64,000 bases of DNA from Crotalaria pallida (lineage: Eukaryota; Streptophyta; Magnoliopsida; Fabales; Fabaceae): NCBI GenBank assembly GCA_037953625.1, contig CM075650.1, positions 2,234,501 to 2,298,500 on the forward strand, written 5' to 3'. The translations under genes were made by a program, and so were the position numbers. The notes beneath the pieces are model-generated. The model had not been told where the DNA came from, ran no database searches, and saw only the letters and a list, made by a program, of their open reading frames with translations. Within the stretch, counting starts at the first letter, position 1. Every line of letters begins with the position of its first letter. This document shows positions 1-9,999 of the stretch, one piece after another.

Positions 1-446
1 TGGTGGAAATATCTAAGAAAGTCTACCCACCTACCGGCGTTGAGTTTCTGGAAAATTTTGTCAAGATAACCGATTATTGAGGGTCAATTTGCCAGATTTA
101 CTCTGTTATAACCGTTTAACTCAAATGGGTAGCATATTATCGGCCTCAATTTTACACTGAAATAACCGGTTGTCACCAAATATAACCGGTTATCACCAGT
201 TTCTAATTAGTTGTAACTAGTTATCTCAGCCTTATTTTCCCATAATTGTCTATAATTCTTCAAAGTAATCGGTGACATGATTCCTTAACCGATTATTAGC
301 TGACATTTTAGCTAAAAATCACTTTTCTATTTTTCTAATTAATTTTAATTACTTATTAATACTTAATTAAACATATACATATGCAGAAAATCAAACACAA
401 ATAATATTTATATTTTATTTTTGTATAAAACATCCAGGATGTTACA
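1..446. repeat. End of an LTR retrotransposon (truncated by window edge)
   Basis: The stretch ends in GGATGTTACA, the same terminus as the nested gypsy-type LTR that ends at 54760, and it contains several AACCGGTTAT / AACCGATTAT words like those in the gypsy LTRs at 49-62 kb. The other end lies outside the window, so neither a target duplication nor an orientation can be confirmed. Confidence 0.4.
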
Positions 447-979
447 CACACAACAATGGTATAAGGTGTGTCATGTGATGGTGATTGTTGTAGTGGTAAA
501 GGGTGACACACGATGATGATATACAATGGTATTACAACATGCATGATAACAATGGTAGTGCCCCATAACTTATAAGTTGGGCAAAAACATTTTAAATTTT
601 AAATCAAAAAAATTAAACCTTAAAATTATGAAACTCATAACTTGTTTTGATTTTTAAAGTTTTAAAATTTGAAATTGAAAGCCATCTCAAAATGGGGCCT
701 AAATTAGTTTTTGGTATAGTTTAGTGTGGAAGATTTTCAACTTTTCCTTTGTATTATATTTAGGTTTTTCTCCCCCTTCAATTGGATAAACTTTCAAATA
801 AAATGCATTGCTTCAACATATGTATATATATAAAAATTAAGACATAAGAACTTTTAAAATCAATGGTTATATATCTAAGCAAAAGAGATAAGTAATTTTT
901 TTTTTACATAAAGATAAAAATATTATACTTTACCATATGAAATAAAGAACAGAACAAAATAGAAGTTCTCCATCTTGAT
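447..979. other. AT-rich intergenic DNA
   Basis: No coding, RNA or terminal-repeat structure was recognised here. Only low-complexity A/T runs are visible. Confidence 0.5.
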
Positions 980-1883
980 TAGAGCTGGCAAAATGGTCCG
1001 GCCCGGACGCCCGCATTATATCTGGGTATAGATAGCAAAATTTGAGCCCGAAATATATCCGGGTCTTTTTAGCCCGGCCCCCAAAAACCCGATACCGGCC
1101 GGGTATGAACCGGGCTAGCCCGACCCGACCCGGTTTATTTAATTTATTTTTTTACTAATTTAAGACACTATTTAGGTGGTGCACAATTTCATTAATGGTT
1201 GAAAAAAAAATAATATTGGCCCACCAATGGTTAAAAAAAAACACTGTTAATGCATGAATGCAGCAACTGTTAGTATAGTTGTTTTACATGCATAATATCA
1301 TGAGAAATGCTAATCAGTACGACAAATGAAAGTAAGGCGTTCGACGAATTAGCTAAATTCTTACTTTTCTTCAATTATTATAAAAAAAATAGCGGCACTA
1401 TTTGTTTTTTTTCCTTCTCTGCACATTGACTGCCACCTGCTGCAATTTTGCATCAATTGTTCACAAACTCATTCAAAATTATGATTCTTATTTTTGTGCA
1501 TGTAATAGTGGTCTCATTAAGTATTAAGGCATAGTATATGTCAAGGTGGTAGCTAGTGTAGATTATTTGCATTTCTTACTGTTTCACTGCTTGTACTCTA
1601 TAATCTTTTCAGGAAGTGTCCCATGCTGACATGTTCCTTGTATTTTGGAATGAATTTTTTTTTTAATTGAAAAAAAATTCTTTTGTTTAAAAAATAAATT
1701 ATTTTGTAAAAAAAAAAAGGTTGCTAGGCTGGCCCGTATAAGCCCGCTACCCGCATAGGGCGGGTTTAGAGATGATTTTAATAGCCCGAATTTAAGCCGG
1801 GCTAAAAAAGCCCGGCTCGATCATAGCCCGAGCCCGAACCGGGCCCGCCCGAATCCACACGGGTAGCCTAAATTTCAGCTCTA
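980..1883. mobile_element. Non-autonomous hAT-type DNA transposon, 904 bp
   Basis: The ends are the inverted pair TAGAGCTG and CAGCTCTA, flanked by a perfect 8-bp direct duplication ATCTTGAT (972-979 and 1884-1891). An 8-bp target duplication with short TA-starting inverted ends is the hAT signature. Both subterminal regions are dense in GCCCGG / CCCGAC words, standing out from the AT-rich surroundings; such clustered words are the usual transposase-binding architecture of hAT elements. No transposase reading frame is present. Confidence 0.85.
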
Positions 1884-2071
1884 ATCTTGATCGTTGACCT
1901 CAAGAAACATAATATGAATCTTTAGCTAACAAAGTAAAATTAGAATGAAGGAAAATGAAATAGGTACATCCATATATGACATGATATTCATTGTATTGTA
2001 CTACATGTGACTATGTCAGTGAGATTGAATTTTTTTTTATCTTGCTTACAAAGTTAGAATAAATTATAGAG

Positions 2072-2337
2072 TCAATAGTTATTTTGATCCCCTAGAGATA
2101 TATTGATCACCAATTTAGTCCTCAAAAGACTTTTTTTTACATCAATTTAGTCTCCCAAAGATCAACACAACACCACGTTGGTCCTTTTAGGGGCTTATTT
2201 GATGATCATATGAATCTTTCGGGGACCAAAGCTTACACTTCATGATGTCATGTTGATCTTTAGGGGAATAAATTGATGTAAAAATATTTTGGGGACTAAA
2301 TCGATGACCAGTGTATCTTTCGGAGACCTGTGTTTAC
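2072..2337. repeat. Fold-back MITE-like repeat, family member 1
   Basis: The two halves are rough inverted copies: a word like ATCAATTTAGTCTCCCAAAG on the left is mirrored by CTTTAGGGGAATAAATTGAT on the right. A related copy lies at 46315-46560. No clear target duplication was found, so the superfamily is open. Confidence 0.5.
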
Positions 2338-2433
2338 TTTAAATTATATTATATGAAGAAAGTATAGTATACTCTATGTCTTAATACAACACAACTCAAT
2401 TTTGTAACAGAAAATCTTAGTTGTTTTGAGTAT

Positions 2434-3771
2434 TTACATCTTATTAAATTTTTCACCCACCACTTTTGACTTTTTCTTGGACGACACTTGTTGGTGCACC
2501 ATCAAAACAAATGCACTTGTCTTAGAATCTGGTGAACCAAGAAAATCGCCAACGACACCTAATTTTGGAAACTCACTCCTATATGAAAGCCCTTGTGTTT
2601 GAGATGAATTTATCCTATGCCTACTCCCAATTATGAAATAGTCATGCTCATTCCTTATGTCGCAAAGAAATTTATGAAGTTGTTTGTGATCCATCCTTTA
2701 ATATAAACTCTTGATATGTCACATTTTTCATTATCGTGTCAATATCTCTTAATACAGCCTTATCATGCAAATTCTCATCTTCTTGATTATAATCTTTGCC
2801 ATAACTCACAAGGTGGTATATTACTTGGGTTCCTAATTGCTCTTTTGGCTAAGCATAAGCTTTCTCTATCATCTTTTACACTCAAGAAAACCATAGATAA
2901 TCTTGTGATTGAAGATTCTCTTATTAGATTGATGCCGACACGGGTCATGAGGATTCCAACAGAGCATGGTGAAGTATCTAGGACCTTATTGTTTAATGTT
3001 CTTATGTTCTTGTCATTAGATTCAATGCTACCCTCATTTGACCACCATTGATGAAACAAAAGGAATATGATCGACGTGACTTTGTCTTATGTTAGATGGA
3101 AAACATCTTCATACATCAATTGGATGGAGACATTGTTGTGTAAGTGTGTATTTTTGCAACACCCACGTTGTCATGCTCATACATGTCAAAAGAAAGAATG
3201 ACATTATTTGAGTATGGTGACTTTTGAAAACTAGTTGAGTTTTGCCTATAAAGGCCATGTGGAATGAAAAGGGTAAGGAACTTCCAATTAGTTCCACGAG
3301 ATGCAATGCATTCACAATGATTGGATTTTCTGATGTTGGACAACAAAGGTCAAGCATGTATGTGATATGTGATACTCCCTCCGTTCCATTTTGTTTGGCC
3401 TTTTAGGCTTTTTTCTCGTTCTATATTTTTTGTCCTTTTACAATTTCAATGCATAAACATATTTTTCTTTCCAACTTTAACCCTTCATTCAATCATTTCT
3501 CTTACTCATCATTAATTCTACTTGTATCATCTCTCTCATCTCTAAACCACTATACATTAATTAATGGACACACTTACTAATAAAAATTAAATACTACTAC
3601 AATTTTCAATAAGGATTAAATAGGGGCATTTTAGACAAAGTACGCATAAAACTTACAATAATCAACACTTTCTTAATCTGTGTATCCAGACCTAAAAGGC
3701 CAAACAAGATGGAATGGAGGGAGTATATGGTATGGTTTATGAATGCATGATATTATCTTTAGCTCTGGGTA
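2434..3771 (-). pseudogene. CHX-type cation/H+ antiporter, C-terminal fragment, pseudogene
   Basis: Reading the minus strand downwards from about 3771, broken frames match the cytosolic C-terminal region of plant CHX antiporters in order: PELKIISCIHKPYHI (3771-3726), then after a transposon gap CPTSENPIIVNALHLVELIG (about 3340-3280), SNNVILSFDMYEH (about 3200), LNNKVLDTSPCSVGIL (about 2990), DDRESLCLAKRAIRNP, and finally FIIGSRHR plus PKLGVVGDFLGSPDSKTSAF near 2640-2510. CHX proteins exchange monovalent cations for protons at endomembranes or the plasma membrane. Only the last third of the gene is present, the membrane domain is missing, at least three frame changes occur, and a MITE (3373-3723) splits it. 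It cannot encode a transporter. The family assignment rests on motif recall. Confidence 0.75.
3373..3723. mobile_element. Stowaway-like MITE inside the CHX pseudogene
   Basis: 351 bp bounded by TA on both sides. The terminal inverted repeats start CTCCCTCCGTTCCATTTTG and end with the complementary CCATTCCATC-type word followed by GGAGGGAG; the similarity continues inwards through TTTGGCCTTTTAGG. TA duplication plus CTCCCTCCGT ends are typical of Stowaway (Tc1/mariner-related) MITEs. Confidence 0.8.
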
Positions 3772-4494
3772 TCTTTTTTCTTCTTTTTTTTTTTGTACAC
3801 CAAGGGTATCCTCCAACCGATAGCCGGAGATTAATCCTCTCCGAAGCTTAGAGATCACTGAAGTGAGTTTTGCCTTTACCGACAAAACTTTTTTCATACC
3901 AATGGAAAGGATCGAAGTGGTTTTAAATTTATTATGTTCCTTCTTTTGTATAAAGCATATTTTTTTTAGGGATCATATAAAAACTTCACAAACAATTGTA
4001 CAATGTATGTTATGATCAATACACTAATTATCATTCCCGTGTATGCTCCTGCACTATTAATATCTACATATTATATATTTGAATTAAATAGGGAGTTCTT
4101 AATAAATAGAAAGATTATGTAACAACTTCCATAAACATGTTTACTAGTATGTATTATTTAATATGTGACACATTAATCATAACATTAAATATCTAATTAA
4201 AATATGAGGAAATAAAATAATTCATAAAACTAATATGAAACTGGTACAAAGTAAGAAATCTCTTGCTCTACTCTTGCACCTAAAACTTTCTCAAATATTT
4301 GACATTAGAATGATAATGGTTTTATTGGAAAGATAATTTAAGGGAGGGAAAAGTGTTAAGTATATATTGTACTCTATTGTGTCTTATGAGGTATTTGATC
4401 CTTTAAAGTGAGATAGTCTCTAAAATGAGTAAGTAAGGGTATATCCACTTTAAATAATGAAGGTGATTACGATTACAATACACTATCAAAACAT

Positions 4495-4496
<2 letters not shown>
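3772..4496. other. AT-rich intergenic DNA
   Basis: The antiporter similarity stops near 3771. Beyond it I see no gene, terminal repeats or RNA gene. Confidence 0.4.

Positions 4497-4550
<54 letters not shown>
4497..4550. repeat. (AT)n microsatellite
   Basis: 54 bp of uninterrupted AT dinucleotide, 27 units. Confidence 0.95.
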
Positions 4551-4552
<2 letters not shown>

Positions 4553-4580
4553 TTTTAGTTGATTTTGTTAGGATTTCAAG

Positions 4581-5090
4581 TATGAGTTGTTTTGATAAAA
4601 CAAGTGTTGAAGTGTATATAAGTGATTAGATCCATAAATTCATTACCTTAAGGTTTTGGGTCAAGATGTGGTGCCAAGACCTCTTATGTGTAACTTCACT
4701 TACCCAATTATTTCAAATCTTCCGTTCTATTGGGCTCTTTCATACCTAACAAGTGGTGTCAAAATCATGTGCTAAAATCTAGTTATAATGTCCTTGGAAA
4801 GCAAGGAAGCAACAAGTTTAGCTCTTGTTGACACCATCATATACTCGAAATGTTTTCACTTAATGGGGAGTAACCACATATTAATTAAGGATATCGATGC
4901 ACACTTGCGGGGGAGGTTTTTGCGATTATAGGTGTGAGTTGTGTGGCTAAAATAAGTCCGACATTGGATACTAATGGATATGTTAAAGTATATATAAGTA
5001 AGAAGACTCATAGACTCATAGAATATTTAGCCCATTATTTCAAATCTCACGTTCTATTGGGTTTTTCCATTCCTATTAGATTCAAATCCT
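4581..5090. repeat. Two degenerate copies of a ~165-bp repeat
   Basis: Segments near 4581-4755 and 4932-5090 share the same order of words: TGAGTTGT near the start, GTATATAAGT, then ATTATTTCAAATCT and GTTCTATTGGG near the end. They look like decayed direct copies of one repetitive unit; its nature is unknown. Confidence 0.45.
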
Positions 5091-5140
5091 ATTTATTATT
5101 TAAAATGCTAGAAACTAATATAATGGTTTTATTAACGGTA

Positions 5141-6054
5141 GGCTAATTTAAGGAGGAACTAAATAATATATATCGTACCTGTCGTCATATAAGTTATAGT
5201 AGAGGCCGATTTCCACCACCCATTCGTAGTTCAAAATGAGGGAATCCTTCTTGGGCATGTTGCAATGAAGGGTAGGTATAAAGCATGCCATTGTTTTGAC
5301 CAGGTGTGTGAAAAAGGCTATGCAACAAATAGTTGGGAACGCATGCATAGTCTTGAATGTGTGGATATTTTATGAAAAGATCCACCCCTCATCACATAAG
5401 TATTCACTAAATTTGGCAACCAAGGTAAATCTTAGTGGATACTAAGATCCATTTTATGTGGGTACTACTATTATTTGACTTTAGTTATTGTAATGTTAAA
5501 TTTTATTCAATTTTAATTTTTAAATGTTATTTGAATGCAAATATAGTTTTGGAAATTTATAAATATTAATGTATTGAAAAAAATATTTGAGATAATTTTT
5601 AGAAATGATATCTAATTAACATTATTAAAATATATTTATTTAAAAGTACATGATGATGTAATGCTAGTGCATGAGTCTTATGAGTCTTCATTGTTATGGT
5701 AGAAGATACGAAAAGTTTGAAGTTGTGTCAGAATGACAATATGTCAATGTAAGAGTCTTACGAGCCTGACTCTATTGTGTATGCCTTAAAGACAATATAT
5801 ATATTCTACGTACTATTAAGGTAAACGCTAATAAGTTTTTTTAGTGCAGTTATTAAAAAGCTAAATGTATAAAAAATTATTAAAAATTGTATATTATTGT
5901 ATTTTGGAGAAATATAATGATGTTTATTTATTATTTTTTTATTCTAGTAATCTTAACGAGTATTGTAACAAAATTGATACGAATTTAAAAACATCTTTAC
6001 AAATTACTTATATTAAGGTTTGTCGTAGATACAACATTACTAATATCGGACTGG
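5141..6054. other. Intergenic DNA with an unassigned coding-like patch
   Basis: Mostly AT-rich. At 5385-5194 on the minus strand there is a 63-residue frame with less biased composition (it includes LLHSLFHTPGQNNGML and AQEGFPHFELRMGGG) and an overlapping frame beside it. This could be a decayed gene fragment, but I recognise no family. Nothing else was supported. Confidence 0.3.
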
Positions 6055-6331
6055 ACCGGTCAGTTCAACCAAAAAATCGATGTATCAAACCTATGATTGG
6101 TCCGGTAGACCAATTCAACCGGTCATGCACTTAAACCATTGAAACTGATCAAAACTGGTGCAAACCGCGATAATGGTAATGAAACGAACCAGAATCCAGT
6201 AAAACTTATGATGCTTCGATAGACCAATTCAACCGGTCATGCAGTTAAACCATTGAAACCGGTTAAAACTAGTGTGCGCTAACGATAATGAATCAGACCA
6301 GAATTTAGTGAAACTTATGACGCTCCCATCA
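6055..6331. repeat. Tandem repeat, period 114 bp, two copies plus a partial
   Basis: AGACCAATTCAACCGGTCAT occurs at 6107 and 6221, and the following words (TTAAACCATTGAAAC, GATAATG, AACTTATGA) repeat in the same order. A partial unit precedes at about 6055-6100. The unit is rich in CCGGT words. Confidence 0.75.
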
Positions 6332-6823
6332 AAATAGCCATTTAATATTAAAATGGCTTATTAGTGGGAAGGGAGTGGTAACCAAATTACAAGGCCTATT
6401 ACCACTAGATCACCGAACAAGTTAGGATATGCTCCATAAATAACAATATTTATTACTTATGTGCTATATTTTTAATTAAAATAATATATCACCTTATTTT
6501 ATAAACTATATTATACAATTATAATTATAAATATATAATATGACCGGTATGCGGTTTAGATAATGAATAACTTGTTAAATCAATATACCATTATACCAGT
6601 ACCTTAAACGGTATGGTTTTGAAAATATTGATGTGCAATGACAAGATAATTTTTTTAAAGAATATTATCATAATGATTTGTATTTAAAAATAAATAATTA
6701 TTAATATTAAGTAATGAACGATGCACCGATAATATTAAGAAAAATGATTTTGCTAATCAATATTTTATGAGCATTGTTTAAGGAAATCAATTATGAAAAA
6801 AATTGTATTTCTTCTGTCTTATT

Positions 6824-7262
6824 ATCTTGGTAAAAGTCAAATAAGTCAATGAAAATATTTTTTTTAGTTCTTATTCTTTGCGGAACTAATGGTATTCCCA
6901 AAAGCTCTTTTAATATCAGGGAGCCCTTGAGACTAATCCGGAGGGAGCTGCGTGGCTAGCTCTCCCAGTGGGATGTTTTTAGTGGGAATCGAACCCGGGA
7001 CTACTACCACCTGTGTCTCATTATCTTGGCAAAAGTCAAATAATGAAAATATTTTTTTTAGTTCTTATTCTTTGCGGAACTACTGGTATTCCCAAAAGCT
7101 CTTTTAATACCAGGGAGCCCTTGAGACTAATCCGGAGGGAGCTGCGTGGCTAGCTCTCCCAGTGGGATGTTTTTAGTGGGAATCGAACCCGGGACTACTA
7201 CCACCTGTGTCTCACTCCCAAGATTTCAGTTGGGGCCTTACACCAACTGAACCAAGTCCAGT
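6824..7262 (-). mobile_element. tRNA-derived SINE with an internal tandem duplication
   Basis: On the minus strand the element begins near 7262 and carries an A-box-like TGGTTCAGTTGG (7243-7254) and a B-box GGTTCGATTCC (7179-7189), the internal RNA polymerase III promoter of tRNA-derived SINEs. Its 3' end is the T-rich tract at about 7050 on the + strand. A segment of about 194 bp, containing the B-box part plus flanking DNA, is repeated immediately to the left (6824-7017 versus 7018-7211). The left copy lacks the A-box end. Confidence 0.75.
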
Positions 7263-7349
7263 TGGTATAAGTCAATGAAAATATCAATGAAAATATGATA
7301 ATATATGTTTAATATAATGCATGTTTCACTCATTAATTACAAATTGATA

Positions 7350-7833
7350 CTCCCTCTGTCCCTAAATATAAGTCTTTTTTACCTACTTCACACAAATTAA
7401 GAAAAATAATTATTGCACTCAATTTTATAAAAAAAATATACTTACTTTCCAGATTTACCCCCATTTAAATTTTCATTTCTCTTTCTGACTTTAATTTCTA
7501 TTATTCCAACACTTTAATTAACCAACCAAAATGAAGTTGAAAAGTTGGTGTGTGCATGATTACTACTCTAGAAAGCAGAGTACTAAATCAATTTGTGTTG
7601 GGTTACAAACCGTCAAAGAGCATAATTCATTTTCCAATACAGAAATGAGTTTACTATTGCAACATTGACATGGGAAATAACAAAAAGTTCATTGGAATGT
7701 GAAAATGTAAACCCTATTTATTAGGGGCATATTTGGAATAAAAAAAATTAATACTACCTATATCTTAAAATGACTTACATTAAGGGACACAAATTTCTCC
7801 AAAATGGTGCCTTACATATAGGGACGGAGGGAG
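7350..7833. mobile_element. Stowaway-like MITE, 484 bp
   Basis: Flanked by TA on both sides. Left end CTCCCTCTGTCCCTAAATAT and right end ATATAGGGACGGAGGGAG are inverted repeats. Confidence 0.8.
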
Positions 7834-8414
7834 TATTACATAAATTTTCATATCATTACAATTAATACATGTTACATTAATCTTCCATAAAGGTTTAAAG
7901 AATAAAAGGTAACAATAAGACATTAATAATTAATGAATCATCATATTTATTTTTTAAATAAATATGTTTTTCTTACTTACTCAATCATGAATATAATATA
8001 TAATCTTTAAAAATTTTCATTTATTATTTTTACTTTAATTTGTGACAAAATTATTTTATTTTTATTTTACTAAAATAATGGAATACTAATATTCTATATC
8101 ATAAATTCATCATTATTAAAAATAAAATTACTTTTTATATTTTTTTAATTAATATCCTAAAATGCTTGTTAGTATTTTTCTAAAAAAAATATTTATTTAT
8201 TTTTTGGTGATATCTAAAAAAAAATTACATCTTCAATATACATGCCATACTTATATAAATATGCATTTTTGCCCCCTGTTGTTCTAAGATTTATCTGACC
8301 AAATTGAACTGGGTCGTTATGCCTGTTTATGTATAGTGCAGAGATATCTTCACTTTCTTTTATTATTTTTTGCTATTTAATTTATTCAATGGTTTTTTTT
8401 AATGTTATTTAATT
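7834..8414. other. AT-rich intergenic DNA
   Basis: Very AT-rich with long A and T runs. No gene or element boundary was supported. Confidence 0.5.
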
Positions 8415-8431
8415 TAATATTTTAATTTATT

Positions 8432-8605
8432 TTTGGTATGAAGAAAAATTCTTATTACCACAATGCAAAAAATAATACAAAACTAGAGGGCATAAAACCA
8501 CCTTTGCCACCTTCTAGGAAGGGTTCAAAGGAAGAGTATTATGCCTAAACTCTTAATCATGTTAGCCACCTTCTAGGAAGGGTTCTAACATAAAAAGAAG
8601 CTAAA
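8432..8605 (-). mobile_element. 5'-truncated LINE 3' end
   Basis: A 174-bp insert is bracketed by a perfect 17-bp direct duplication TAATATTTTAATTTATT (8415-8431 and 8606-8622), the mark of target-primed insertion. It carries two copies of GCCACCTTCTAGGAAGGGTT and ends in AAAAGAAGCTAAA, a layout shared with the 3' tail of the LINE at 40735-45065. It is therefore read as a dead-on-arrival copy of that LINE family in the minus orientation. Confidence 0.75.
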
Positions 8606-8622
8606 TAATATTTTAATTTATT

Positions 8623-9447
8623 GTTAAGTTATTTAATGGCTAAAATTTTTGTTCATTATCTTTAAAAAAAAAATAAGAATATCATAACTCTTATATGTTA
8701 GGAAAAATATCTCAAACTAAACTAAAAAACAATTTTTTAGATGTGTTACAACACAGTCACTTCATCAAGTCCCTCTTAGTCATAAGCCAAAAGAATTATT
8801 TTGGTAGTTGGTGAAATTAATTGGACTGATCAAAGTTGTGACATAGCATGAAATTGGAACATGAAGACAAAATGAGGATGAGAGATAGTCACATGTTCCA
8901 CCATACATACATACATACTCTCTCTCTCTCTCTCTTTCTTTCCTTTCGGATAATACTAATCTAACTCCATACCTTTCCACACAAATAATCTCCCAATAAC
9001 ATTATTTTCTCCAAAAATAAATAAATATAGAAAAAGAAACTTTGTTTACAATATTAATATTAAGTTCATACAAATTTCATACATTAAAAAGGAGGAGCTA
9101 AGGTGAGAGAGCCTTTGTTAATAGATAGTTTATAGGAGTAGTAAGTATGTCTATTTATTCATCTCTACTTCTAGAAAGAGATTACACAGTAGAGTATGTA
9201 AATAATTGATTTTTGTTAGTTCATGTGGTAGAGTGTGAGAGAATCAAGAAATTGAACTTTGCATTTGAAGGGTAATGTCAAATAGTAGTAAAAAGAATTC
9301 CATGATTCTTATTTGTTACTTCAATTTGTTTTGTAGCAATATAAATAGAATGAATAAAGTGCATGCATTGATTTTAGGAAGAGGAAGATATAGTGGCAGA
9401 ATCTAATGTGTGGTTGATGTATGTCAGTGTCTCTGAAATAATCGAAT
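8623..9447 (+). other. Upstream region of the CAS-like gene
   Basis: This should hold the promoter and 5' leader of the gene whose start codon is at 9448. A (CATA)n then (CT)n microsatellite lies at about 8902-8936. No confident TATA box was chosen. Three ATGs occur just before the start codon, at 9406, 9417 and 9421; the first and third open very short frames, the second overlaps the coding start out of frame. Confidence 0.4.
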
Positions 9448-9951
9448 ATGAGGATGTTACCTGTTTGCTCAGCCACTCCTACCTATTCCTCATCTTCCCA
9501 GCTGGTATGTATTCAATCCTTTCTTCATATTTCTTTGGATTTTGGATTATGTTCTGGGGTCATTGGTGCATCAATGAGAGATAGAATTATTACTTTTAAA
9601 TTTTTCATCTGGGTGTATTCTGGAATGTGCTCTTCATTCATATCTAGGATCATATTCTATGGAAGGGTGGGACCAACTAACTATGTGGATCTATAGCAGA
9701 CGGCTTTAACTTGCACTTTGAAACTCTATCAATATTCTGTGCCTTTGCTTTTTAGTTTTTCATAGCCAACAATTCCTTGTTTGGTGAACTCAACTTGTGA
9801 TTCTAGATTGTGTTAAAATGGTTTGAAGAAATTATACAAGGGGAAAGTTTCTTGCCATATAAATGAGATAGAAATAGAAATACTTTGAATTTTTATATCT
9901 AGCTGTTCTTGAATGTGCTCTTCATTGATTACTTTTGGTGTTAAGTGTTGG

Positions 9952-9999
<48 letters not shown>

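Noticed and set aside
7179..7254. tRNA gene
   Set aside because: A- and B-box words are present but no cloverleaf can be formed; the context is a SINE.
9393..9584. Alternative first-exon frame
   Set aside because: It begins at a GTG and cannot be spliced in frame to the conserved exon 2.
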